A stretch of 64,000 nucleotides of DNA from DATEPR01 sp036273855. Its GTDB lineage: Bacteria > Actinomycetota > Actinomycetes > Mycobacteriales > Pseudonocardiaceae. Below are positions 1-8,140 of the stretch, piece after piece. Location of the stretch: the NCBI GenBank assembly GCA_036273855.1, contig DASUGU010000049.1, positions 262,659 to 326,658 on the forward strand, in the 5' to 3' direction. Positions within the stretch are counted from its first letter, which is position 1, and each line of letters starts with the position of its first letter. The notes beneath the pieces are model-generated. The model did no database searches. It saw only the letters and a program-made list of their open reading frames with translations, and was not told where the DNA came from. The position numbers and the translations under genes are program-made.

Positions 1-370
1 ATGGCGGGTTGGCGCCGCCGGGCGGTAGCGGGTGGCGCGCGACGACGCTGTCGAAAGTGGGCTGAAGGAATTGCATCGGGCCACCCGCCCCAGCGGAGTT
101 CTCACCGCTGGAGACGCCCGGCAGCGTCGAGCGACCGTGGTCAGTCTCGACCTTCCCGATGGCGGCGAGGATGGACCAGTCTAGGCCAGGACACACCGTT
201 GCTGCCTGCTGGTAGAGGGCCAAGTAGTTGGCCGGGATGTCGGCGACCGCATTCTGGCTGGGCTGCGTACTGCTGCTGCCGAACAGCGCGTTGGCGATTG
301 CTTCGCCGACTCCGCCGATCAGGATCGGGATCATGACAATGAACGCGATCGCTGCGATGGCGATCTTCAT
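1..370 (-). CDS. Lytic transglycosylase of the conjugation machinery (partial, 3' end off the left edge)
   Basis: The ATG at 370 follows GGAG at 8-nt spacing and overlaps the stop of the upstream replication-relaxation gene in an ATGA, so the two are translationally coupled. Only 123 residues are visible. They show an N-terminal membrane anchor (about 2-28), then a lysozyme-like SLT fold: ILAAIGKVETDHG at 67-79, in which Glu75 is the presumed catalytic acid, and GGPMQF at 96-101, the usual second motif. In conjugative elements of Gram-positive bacteria such proteins open the peptidoglycan for the transfer channel, often with a C-terminal NlpC/P60 peptidase. That part would lie outside the window. 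Family assignment is firm; the peptidase half is inference. Confidence 0.85.
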   Translation of the reverse strand, partial: MKIAIAAIAFIVMIPILIGGVGEAIANALFGSSSTQPSQNAVADIPANYLALYQQAATVCPGLDWSILAAIGKVETDHGRSTLPGVSSGENSAGAGGPMQFLQPTFDSVVARHPLPPGGANPP

Positions 371-1425
371 GGTCGATCTCCAGACCGGAAGCGACTGGTC
401 GGGGACGATGGCGGAAGCGGGTTGGGCACCGCCAGCTCCGTCCGTGATGCCGGCTGCGCTTGTGCCGGCGGGGTGGGCTGCGTCGGTGTCGGCGCTGTGA
501 CGTGCGGCCAGCAGCGAGCGAGCTCAGCGAGCCGCAGCCGACCGGCCCGTTGTGCCGAGGTGCCGGCCAGTGGCAGCCACCGCGCCGCGGCGGGGCCGTT
601 CTCGCGGCTGTCGCCGAGAAGGTCCGCGGTGCTCGTTGCTACCGGTACCAGCGCAGGCCGGTCCAGCTGCGACACCGTGTCCGCGAGCGCTCGTCGCGCA
701 GTGGTCTCCCGACGGTTGCTGGTCAGCCACACCAGCACCGGTGTGGTGATTCCTGTTGAAGCGGCGAGCTTGTGGTAGCCGTATAGCTTGCTGGCGAGCT
801 TGGCCAGGTCTTCGGTGCCGAAGTCGAATTCGAGGAAGAACTCGACCTCATCGCCGTCCTCGCGCCACCGCCCGTACGCGTCGGGGCGGACCATGTCGCC
901 GAAGAGCCGGCCGCAACGCAGCTCGGACCACCAGGCGGTCAACCGACCACGAGCGTCAGGCTGACGGCTGGATGCCACGAGGTTGGTGAAGAACCCGTTG
1001 ATTCCCACGGAGTGCGCTAGTCGTAGTGAGTGGGCGATGCCGATGGCGTCGTCGTGCCGGTAGCCGAGGTCTTTCGGGTCCAGGCCCTCCTCGTAGGCCA
1101 GGGCGATCGCGCCCGCAACGTCGAGCACGTAGTGCATCGGCGCCGTTCCCGAGGTGACGAACGGCTGGAACCGGTCAACGACGCGCCACCGATAGAGGTT
1201 GAGTAGGCGGTGGTTGGCCGCGCGCATGGTCGGGTAGCACAGTTCGACGATTTGGTCGGTGGTGAAAACTTTGTGCTCGTACAGCATCCGAGCGAGCCAC
1301 CGGTCCCGATTGGTGAGCCGTCCGGCGAGTTGGGCATGGTGTTCCCCGGTGGTGGCTGCTCTGGGCGTGGGACGTTGGGGCATGTGCCCGCGAAGTTCCC
1401 TTTGCTGCGTGGGGTTTGTGATCAT
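367..1425 (-). CDS. Replication-relaxation family protein
   Basis: The 352-residue product has the layout of the Replic_Relax family (PF13814). An N-terminal winged-helix-like segment (LARMLYEHKVFTTDQIVELCYP) is followed by a core containing LRLAHSVGINGFF and the acidic FFLEFDFGTE stretch, and then by a proline-rich tail. The family is common in actinobacterial plasmids and conjugative elements, where it sits beside the coupling ATPase. A role in DNA processing is presumed, but the biochemistry is poorly known. I chose the ATG at 1425 because GGAGG lies 8 nt upstream. The GTG three codons earlier would place that box directly against the start. It lies downstream of the VirD4-like gene and is coupled to the transglycosylase. 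Confidence 0.85.
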   Translation of the reverse strand: MITNPTQQRELRGHMPQRPTPRAATTGEHHAQLAGRLTNRDRWLARMLYEHKVFTTDQIVELCYPTMRAANHRLLNLYRWRVVDRFQPFVTSGTAPMHYVLDVAGAIALAYEEGLDPKDLGYRHDDAIGIAHSLRLAHSVGINGFFTNLVASSRQPDARGRLTAWWSELRCGRLFGDMVRPDAYGRWREDGDEVEFFLEFDFGTEDLAKLASKLYGYHKLAASTGITTPVLVWLTSNRRETTARRALADTVSQLDRPALVPVATSTADLLGDSRENGPAAARWLPLAGTSAQRAGRLRLAELARCWPHVTAPTPTQPTPPAQAQPASRTELAVPNPLPPSSPTSRFRSGDRP

Positions 1426-1535
1426 GATTCGCACCTCCCAGAACGGGGGTCAGCGGAAGGTGCGCAGGCGACCCACGTGGATCGCCTGCGCACGGTGAAC
1501 AGCCCGCGTGTGTTACGGGCAACGGGTGTGGCTGG

Positions 1536-4058
1536 TTATGCGGCGCGGCGCGGGTCAGCGGTCGGCGGAGTTGTCTGGTCGATGACCGGTGCGGCGGGCG
1601 GACGGTTGTTGACCCTGGCGGCGGTGCGGATGGCCTTGGCGCGTCCTGGAATCGCGGGCGGGAGCTTCTCGGTGACCGCGGTGAACGGTGGTGCTTCCTC
1701 CCCGCCCAGTACGAGCCGCGCGGCGACGTGGTAGACGCCGAGGTTGGACAGGTCGTGATCGGACAAGCGCGGCAGGGTGTGGCGCGCGAGGCGCTTGGCG
1801 TCTTCCGGTGAGGCGTTGAAGAAGATCTTCGACCGGGCGTTGGTGCTGATGCCTTCTTCCAGTTCCTTGGGCAGTTGGCCGAGGTACTGGTGTGCCAGGG
1901 TCATCGCCAGCCGGTACCCGCGTGCTTCGGCGAGCATGTCCTCCAGCGGGTAGGCCAAGTTGAGGAAGTTGTGGCATTCGTCGATGTACAGGCCGCAATC
2001 ACGGCGCCACCGTTGCGGGACGCGGGCCCGGCGGGTGGCGGCCTGCCAGGTGCGGGCAACGACGATGGAGCCCACCAGCCGCGCGGTCTCCATGCCGAGC
2101 GCATCGCGGGCGATGCGGACCAGGCAGATGCCGCCGGTGTTGAGCACCTCGTCCATGTCCACGGTGGATTCGCCGCCCGCGATGGCCGCGCGGACGAAGG
2201 GGCGCAGCAAGAATCCCCGCACTTTGTTCATCAGCGGGGCGATCACCTGTGCCCGGCTGGCCTCGGACAGGTCGTCGTACCAGGCCCAGAATCCCTTGAG
2301 GACGTCGTCGTCGATCTGGTCGCAGGCGCGCTTGCGGAACTCGGAGACGGTCAGCAGTTTCGGTAGATCGACCAGGGTCGGTGTGCCGGGCATCGCGGTC
2401 AGGGTGAGCAGCCCGGCGCGCAGGATGTCGTCGGTCCGTGGTCCCCAGGAGGAGGCGTAAATCCGGGAGAAGATCGACACGAGGTTGTCCACCGAGCGGG
2501 CCTTGTCCGTGCCTTCCAGCGGGTTGAGGATCGGCGGTCGGCCTCTGCTGTCCGCGTCGAACAACACGACCTTCTCGCCCAGTTCGGCGGGGAGACGCAT
2601 GAGGATGTCGGACACGAGGTCGCCCTTGGGATCGACCACGACCACGCCGCGGCCGGCTTCCGCGTCGCCCAGGATCAGCCGGGCCATCAGCTCGGACTTG
2701 CCCGAGCCGGTCGCACCGAGGATGTGCAGGTGGTGGCGGGCATCGGCGACGTGCAGACCGACTGGGCGGGCGTGACCGGAGTCGGACAAGCCGATCGGCT
2801 TGACCTGTTCGCCGCTCGTGGCGATACCCGGCGGCGGCGGAACTGCCTTCGCGCCGGCCCGCTGGAGGCCGGGGGTGGCCTCGTCCATCGGCAGGTGCGC
2901 GATCGCGGCCAGCTCCGGGATGGACAGCAGATCACCGCGGCCCAGCCGGTGCTCGGCCAGCACGGTCACCGGCTCGGAGCGCAGCCGGACCCGCCGGAAG
3001 TGGTTGTGCTCGGCGTAGGCGGCGAACGCGCTGGCGATGGCGTGCCCGCGGCCCCGGAGGACCTCCCGCGCCGCGTGCACCTCGCTGGAGTTCGCGTCGG
3101 CCGGCACGGTAGTGGCGATCGCGTAGCGGACCCGGACTTCGAACTGGTTCTGCCGCAGCTTCTCCACGACCACGCGATCCTGGGCCGCGAACTCCAGCCT
3201 GGTCTGGCGATCCAGGCCAGGGTTGCGCGTGGTGGAAGTCGGCTTGGGCGTCTTGCCCGGCGTGATGACATCGAGCAGCCGACCGACCAGCCGGGTCGAC
3301 CCGCCGCTGTGCACATGACGAGCGGCCCGGCGGGCCTTGGACACCCGGTGGCCGGCCACCGGGCGCGCGAGGATCTGCACGCAGGCCCGCTCGTGCGGGC
3401 CGAGCCCGACCGGCGCACCCAGCAGTGCCCGAATCGGGTCGGCCGGGTGGTCGGTGCGGATCGGCAGCGCCTCCGAGCGCGCCAGCCGCAACTCACCGCC
3501 GACCGCTTCGATGCGCCGACCGGCCGGCGCGGCCGTCGGGATCGGCGGCCGGGCCGGGGTCGTGCGGGTGTGCGCGCCGGGCCACGCGGCTTCGATGGCG
3601 CGCTCGACCATGCCCGGCGGCACGACGCCGGGCACCCAAAAGGAGATCCGCACGCCGTCACTGTCGAAGACGAACTCGAAGCCCAGGTGCGGCTGCCCGC
3701 GGAAGCGACGTGCCCAGCCAGGCCGCAACAAGCCGACCAGATTCGACCACAGGGTGATAGCCCCGGACGGGTCGACGGTGGGCGGTGCGAGGACGGTGAC
3801 CATGCGGGCGTCGGCACTCAGGCGGGCGTGCCGGCGCGCCGTTTCCCGGCGGCGGACGAGGATTACCACGGTGGTCGCGAACGCCAGACACACGAGCACG
3901 ACCGGCCACCACACGCCGAACCACTGCACGACCGGGGTGACCAAGGCCCGCAGGAAGCCACCGGGGTCGCGCAGGTAGTCGCCGACGGGCGATGCAGAGA
4001 CACCGGTCAGCACCGGACGGGCAAAGGCAGCGGGGGGCGGAACGGTGGGGTATGGCAT
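1536..4058 (-). CDS. VirD4/TraD-like conjugative coupling ATPase
   Basis: This 840-residue protein has one membrane segment near the N-terminus (about 45-68), a long linker, and a HerA/VirD4-type ATPase domain. Walker A is GATGSGKS at 448-455, followed by VVVVDPKGD at 472-480, and Walker B is LYIDECHNF at 690-698. Coupling proteins of this kind bring the relaxase-DNA complex to the secretion channel and drive DNA transfer at the inner membrane. The ATG at 4058 has AGGAG 7 nt upstream. It follows the GP88 gene by 48 nt and precedes the replication-relaxation gene by about 110 nt, all on one strand. No inactivating lesion is seen. Confidence 0.9.
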   Translation of the reverse strand: MPYPTVPPPAAFARPVLTGVSASPVGDYLRDPGGFLRALVTPVVQWFGVWWPVVLVCLAFATTVVILVRRRETARRHARLSADARMVTVLAPPTVDPSGAITLWSNLVGLLRPGWARRFRGQPHLGFEFVFDSDGVRISFWVPGVVPPGMVERAIEAAWPGAHTRTTPARPPIPTAAPAGRRIEAVGGELRLARSEALPIRTDHPADPIRALLGAPVGLGPHERACVQILARPVAGHRVSKARRAARHVHSGGSTRLVGRLLDVITPGKTPKPTSTTRNPGLDRQTRLEFAAQDRVVVEKLRQNQFEVRVRYAIATTVPADANSSEVHAAREVLRGRGHAIASAFAAYAEHNHFRRVRLRSEPVTVLAEHRLGRGDLLSIPELAAIAHLPMDEATPGLQRAGAKAVPPPPGIATSGEQVKPIGLSDSGHARPVGLHVADARHHLHILGATGSGKSELMARLILGDAEAGRGVVVVDPKGDLVSDILMRLPAELGEKVVLFDADSRGRPPILNPLEGTDKARSVDNLVSIFSRIYASSWGPRTDDILRAGLLTLTAMPGTPTLVDLPKLLTVSEFRKRACDQIDDDVLKGFWAWYDDLSEASRAQVIAPLMNKVRGFLLRPFVRAAIAGGESTVDMDEVLNTGGICLVRIARDALGMETARLVGSIVVARTWQAATRRARVPQRWRRDCGLYIDECHNFLNLAYPLEDMLAEARGYRLAMTLAHQYLGQLPKELEEGISTNARSKIFFNASPEDAKRLARHTLPRLSDHDLSNLGVYHVAARLVLGGEEAPPFTAVTEKLPPAIPGRAKAIRTAARVNNRPPAAPVIDQTTPPTADPRRAA

Positions 4059-4106
4059 GACGATCTCCTGATCTGGACAATGGGAGCGCGGCGCAGCGGT
4101 GCGGCG

Positions 4107-4943
4107 TCAGGCCGCGCGCGGGTGATCGATCTGCTCCGTGGCGGGCTCGGCCGGGGCCGGCGGCTGGTGCTCGTCGGTGTCGACCAGGCGCAGATGCCGG
4201 GTGCCGCGGCGCGCGGCGCGGTCGGCGTCGGCTTCGGCCTGCCATTCGCTGAACCGGCGTCCGGCTTGGCGGCGGATCAGGTGCGGAACGCGACGGGCCG
4301 GGGTGCCGATCCGGTTGGGTCCGGAGACCGCGTCGGTGTCGCATCCCTCTTGGGAGGTCCAGCCGGCCTCGGTGATGCTGGCCGCGTCGGGGAAGACGTC
4401 GGTCACGTGGTCGCGCTCAGGGTCCAGGTCGGCGTCCTGGGTGCCGCCGTAGCTAAAGGTCCACCGGAAGTTGTCCGGCGGGTCGGGCTCGACGAGTCGG
4501 CGGAATCGCTCGACTTCCTTGGTGTAGCAGTAGAACGTAAGGTTCGGACGCTGCCGGATGATCCGCAGCCACGCCGCCAAGTACTCGTCGGAGAAGAAGT
4601 CGCCTGAGTCGTGGATACGAATCCACCCGGTGCGGTGGCGGGGTGCGGCGAGTTCGGCGAGCATCGCCTGTTCCCAGCCGGCCAGGTCATCGAGCACAAA
4701 TGCCAAATTGGCCTCGTGCTTGGCTTTCACCGTCGGGAACAGGAACCGGCCCGTGCGGGCGTAGCAGACTTCGCGGCAGATTCCCGCGCTGGGACAGGTG
4801 TTGTAGGTGCGTCCGTCGGGCAGCCGGCCGGCCCAGGCGGGCAGTGTCCAGGCCCACACGCCGATCGGGCGCAGTCGGGAGTTCTGGCTCAGCAACCGCT
4901 TCGGGCGCTCGGGGTTGAGGTGTTCGGGGCTGTGTGAAGACAT
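4107..4943 (-). CDS. GP88 family protein (cysteine-rich, function unknown)
   Basis: The 278-residue product matches the Gene-product-88 family (PF17338), known from mycobacteriophages and actinobacterial conjugative elements. The visible signature is a cysteine cluster of form C-X5-C-X3-C (Cys50, Cys56, Cys60), followed by HDSGDFF at 111-117 and YCYTKE at 138-143. The ring of cysteines and the HDSGD motif look like a metal or cluster site, but no activity has been established to my knowledge. The C-terminal 60 residues are charged and probably disordered. The ATG at 4943 has GAGGA 6 nt upstream. It sits between the VirB4 and VirD4 genes in the conjugation operon. Confidence 0.8.
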   Translation of the reverse strand: MSSHSPEHLNPERPKRLLSQNSRLRPIGVWAWTLPAWAGRLPDGRTYNTCPSAGICREVCYARTGRFLFPTVKAKHEANLAFVLDDLAGWEQAMLAELAAPRHRTGWIRIHDSGDFFSDEYLAAWLRIIRQRPNLTFYCYTKEVERFRRLVEPDPPDNFRWTFSYGGTQDADLDPERDHVTDVFPDAASITEAGWTSQEGCDTDAVSGPNRIGTPARRVPHLIRRQAGRRFSEWQAEADADRAARRGTRHLRLVDTDEHQPPAPAEPATEQIDHPRAA

Positions 4944-4997
4944 GGGTATCCTCGCTTCGGATTGTTGGTGTGCAAGAAAGGCGGTGATGGAAAGGGA

Positions 4998-6908
4998 TTA
5001 GGCGGCGTCGAGTTCGATCTGCGATGCGCCGCTGTCATCGAGCGGGTCGGCGATGTCGGTCGTGCCGTCCGCGCCGAGTTCGACGAAAGAGTTCGCGATT
5101 CCTGACGAGTCGTCGGAATACTCGGCGAGTTCTGCGGGATTTGAGGTGACGAGGTAGTGCTCGGTCGGTGAGGCGATGGACTGGAACGCCACGCGTTGCG
5201 TCCCGGTACTCAAGAGACCCTGTCCGCGATCGGCGGAGAGCAAGAACTGACGCTCTCCCAGGGACAGGTCGAAGGTGCGGGTGATCTCGTCGATGGCCTG
5301 GGACGCCTGGCGCAGCAAGATCTGCGTCGCTGCGTTGGCGACGACGGCTTTGCCCAGATCGGACCCGAGTACGTCGGCGGTGTCCTGCGTGGCCACCGTG
5401 AGGCCGGCCCATTGCTTGCGGCTGGCTTTGGCCATGCGGAACAGGAACTCGGCCCCGGCGGGCTCTTTCATGAGCAGCCACGCTTCGTCGACCACGACCA
5501 GCCTTGGTTTGCGGATGGCCGGGTTGGACACCTGTCGCCAGACCGCGTCGAGCGTCAACAGTGTGCCGATGGGCTTGAGCTCCTCGGGCAGATCCCGCAA
5601 CGAGAACACCACCAGATGCCCTTCGGGCCGCGTCGAGGTGGCGCCGGAGAACAGGCCGGAGAACGCGCCGGTGACGAAGGGATGCAGTCGCGCGGCCAGC
5701 TCGATGCCGGCCGAGTCGCCGCTGGCGGCGAGGACCTCGGCGAGGTCGGCCAGCAGCGGCGCCGGCCGAGTCCAGGTCCGGGCATCCGCCGTGATGCCGA
5801 CTCGCTGATACGTCGCGGTGATCGCGCGGTCCAGTGCGGCGCGTTCGGTCGGGGCGAGCTCACCGCCCAGCAGCACCGACAGGACGGTGTGCAGGAACAG
5901 GCTGCGTCGGATCAGGGCATCGCGTGGTGCGGTGCGCCGGCCGTCCGGGCGAGTGTGGATCGGCAAGTCCATCGGGTTCAGGCGGACCTGTTCGGCACCG
6001 AGGTGGACGTAGGTGCCGCCCACGGCGGAGGCCAGCCGGGCGTACTCGTCCTCGGGGTCGATGACGTGGATCTCGATCCCGCGATACAGGCTGCGCAGCA
6101 ACTCCAGCTTGACCAGGTAGCTCTTGCCCGCGCCGGAGCGACCGAGGATCACGCTGTTGTGGTTGTCCAGTGCGAACCGATCGTGGTGCACGAGGCCCTG
6201 GCTGCCGACGTTGAAGCCGTAGAGCACTCCGCTCGGCGCGCCGACCGAGGTCGGGTCCGGTGGTGGCAGGTCCGGCGAGGTGAACGGGTAGGCCGCGGAC
6301 AACGCGGACGTGTCGAAGGTGCGGCGCATGCCGACCAGGTCCAGGCCCATCGGCAGGCTGGTGATCCAGCCCTGCAAGGACCGGTAGGTGGTCGGCTTGG
6401 CATCCAGCAGCAGCGACGCGGCCAGCGATCGGATCGCGGCGACCTCGTCGCCGAGGGCTTCCTCGGTCGGCGCGTGCACGGTCAGGTAGAGCCCGAGCCG
6501 GTAGAGCTTGCCTTCGCCGCGGGCCACCCGCGCCGATAGGTCGTAGGCGTCCTCGGTCGCCGCTTCCACCTGGGGGTCGATCAAGCGGCCCTTGTCACTG
6601 GTGTGCCGGCGCCCGGACTCCAGTTTCGACAGCTGCTTGCGCAGCCGGTTGGCCGCGGTGACGGGGTCGATCGGCTCGATGTGCAGCGACACGTCGACCC
6701 GGCCCGGGTAGGTCAGCAGGGGCTGGAGCCAGCCGGGGTGCACTTCGCGCGGGTAGCCGGTGATCGCGAAGGAGGAGACCCATTCGCCGCCGACTTCCAG
6801 CGCGCGGGGACGCACGGAGATGGCGTCCGGGGTGAACGCGCCGGCCCGCCCCACCGGCGAGGCGACCGCTGGCTTGGTGCGGGCGCGGCGCGTGGTCTTG
6901 GTCGTCAT
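4998..6908 (-). CDS. VirB4-like conjugation ATPase
   Basis: This 636-residue protein has an N-terminal VirB4 domain and a C-terminal P-loop ATPase. Walker A is GRSGAGKS at 256-263, the strand HVIDPEDEY follows near 281-289, and Walker B is RLVVVDEAWLLM at 469-480. The ATQDTADVL segment and an arginine-finger-like stretch follow. VirB4 proteins power assembly of the type IV channel and pilus at the cytoplasmic face of the membrane. The start (6908) overlaps the stop of the PrgI-like gene by 4 nt and has GGAGG 9 nt upstream. Length is typical of the actinobacterial form, and the key motifs are intact. Confidence 0.92.
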   Translation of the reverse strand: MTTKTTRRARTKPAVASPVGRAGAFTPDAISVRPRALEVGGEWVSSFAITGYPREVHPGWLQPLLTYPGRVDVSLHIEPIDPVTAANRLRKQLSKLESGRRHTSDKGRLIDPQVEAATEDAYDLSARVARGEGKLYRLGLYLTVHAPTEEALGDEVAAIRSLAASLLLDAKPTTYRSLQGWITSLPMGLDLVGMRRTFDTSALSAAYPFTSPDLPPPDPTSVGAPSGVLYGFNVGSQGLVHHDRFALDNHNSVILGRSGAGKSYLVKLELLRSLYRGIEIHVIDPEDEYARLASAVGGTYVHLGAEQVRLNPMDLPIHTRPDGRRTAPRDALIRRSLFLHTVLSVLLGGELAPTERAALDRAITATYQRVGITADARTWTRPAPLLADLAEVLAASGDSAGIELAARLHPFVTGAFSGLFSGATSTRPEGHLVVFSLRDLPEELKPIGTLLTLDAVWRQVSNPAIRKPRLVVVDEAWLLMKEPAGAEFLFRMAKASRKQWAGLTVATQDTADVLGSDLGKAVVANAATQILLRQASQAIDEITRTFDLSLGERQFLLSADRGQGLLSTGTQRVAFQSIASPTEHYLVTSNPAELAEYSDDSSGIANSFVELGADGTTDIADPLDDSGASQIELDAA

Positions 6909-8140
6909 GAGCGGCGCCTCCTGTCGTAGTCGTCGAGGTCCTCCGCCGTGTCGTCGAACCGGTCGTCGAAGCTGTCCTCCCAGGCGTCCTCGCCATCGGG
7001 AGCGCCGCCGGGGATCTGGTCGGTGGTGAACACGGAGCGGCCGAACGCGTCTGCGTCCCAGCCCTCGTCCGGGGCGGTCGTGATGACCTCCTCGGCGCCG
7101 GCCAGCCCGGAACTCGGCGGAATCAGCGAGTCGGGGTTGCAGGCCGCGGCGAGGACCGCGGTGGCCTGCCCGGCGTCCAGCGGCGTGACCGTGATGCCCG
7201 AGGGCGAGAGCAGTTCGACCGCCTCGCCGAGCCGGCGGACCAGCCGCGCCTCGGCGGCCCGGCGGGTGGCGTCATCGACTGCTCCGGTCTGCTTGGCCGC
7301 CTTGCGTCGCGCGGTCAACGCGGCCAGCGGCGACGAGCCGCCGAGACCATCGGTGGGGCCCATGGAGTGCAGCGGCTCCCGCAGGACCAGCAGCACTTGG
7401 CGGCGCAGCAGGGTGGTGGCGCGGCCGAGTTGGTCGAGGTAGTCGGCGTGCTCGCGCGCGGCTTGTTCCAGCGCCGGGTGCGGGAGGCCACCGGCTTGCG
7501 TGCGCAGCTCGGCGATCTGGGCGGACAGGTCCAGCCGTTCGGCCCGGACCAGCACCTGGACCGGTGCGGTGAGGCTGTGCAGGTAACGGCCGAATGAGGT
7601 GACGAGCGACTCTTGCTCGGCCGGCGTGCGCAGCCCGAAGTTGATCGTCGAGCAGACCGCGACCACGGCCACGCCGTCCTTACCGAGGTCGATGACACCG
7701 GTGTCGGTGACCGCTTCGGCCGGCAGCCGCAGCGCCGCTGGCGACACCGCGGACGCCGCGCTGCCCGCCCGGTTCTTGCTCTTGGTGGCGCCCGCGGTGG
7801 TCGTGGTGGCGTGGGTGGTCAGCCACTCGGGGGCGGGGCGGATGCCTTCCGGTGCGGCTACCCGGTGCTGCGGGCTCATCCGCTGGCGCAGCGCGGCGAG
7901 CACGAGACGGTCGAGAGTGATGCCGTCGCGTTGGCCCAAGGCCAGGAACGCGGCGGTCACCCCGACGGGGATGGCCAGGATGAGGAACACGGCCAGCGGC
8001 ACGACGTGTCGCGTGACGTTGTACGCGGCGTAGAGCAGCATCCCGGTCACCGCGAGGATGAGCAGTTGCCGGGCGGTCAGCGGGCCGATCACGCGGTCCT
8101 CGCGATCGACGTCGGCGGGAATCCGAACGGGCTGGCTCAC
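6905..8140 (-). CDS. PrgI-like / SCO6880-type conjugation membrane protein
   Basis: The 411-residue protein begins with a PrgI-type domain (PF12666). IPADVDREDRVIGPLTARQL is followed by two adjacent hydrophobic segments (about 27-46 and 49-68), as in the small membrane partners that sit directly before VirB4 in Gram-positive conjugation operons. The remaining 330 residues form a soluble domain (about 130-300) and an acidic tail, the form seen in actinobacterial elements where PrgI is fused to a cytoplasmic domain. It starts at GTG 8140 with GAGGAGGTGA upstream. It overlaps the VirB6-like gene by 4 nt and the VirB4 gene by 4 nt, so stoichiometry is probably kept by coupled translation. Confidence 0.8.
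   Translation of the reverse strand: MSQPVRIPADVDREDRVIGPLTARQLLILAVTGMLLYAAYNVTRHVVPLAVFLILAIPVGVTAAFLALGQRDGITLDRLVLAALRQRMSPQHRVAAPEGIRPAPEWLTTHATTTTAGATKSKNRAGSAASAVSPAALRLPAEAVTDTGVIDLGKDGVAVVAVCSTINFGLRTPAEQESLVTSFGRYLHSLTAPVQVLVRAERLDLSAQIAELRTQAGGLPHPALEQAAREHADYLDQLGRATTLLRRQVLLVLREPLHSMGPTDGLGGSSPLAALTARRKAAKQTGAVDDATRRAAEARLVRRLGEAVELLSPSGITVTPLDAGQATAVLAAACNPDSLIPPSSGLAGAEEVITTAPDEGWDADAFGRSVFTTDQIPGGAPDGEDAWEDSFDDRFDDTAEDLDDYDRRRRS

Noticed and set aside
2724..4607. Very long plus-strand open frames opposite the VirD4-like, VirB4-like and other genes
   Set aside because: They are antisense frames kept open by high GC. The opposite strand carries clear Walker motifs and ribosome sites.
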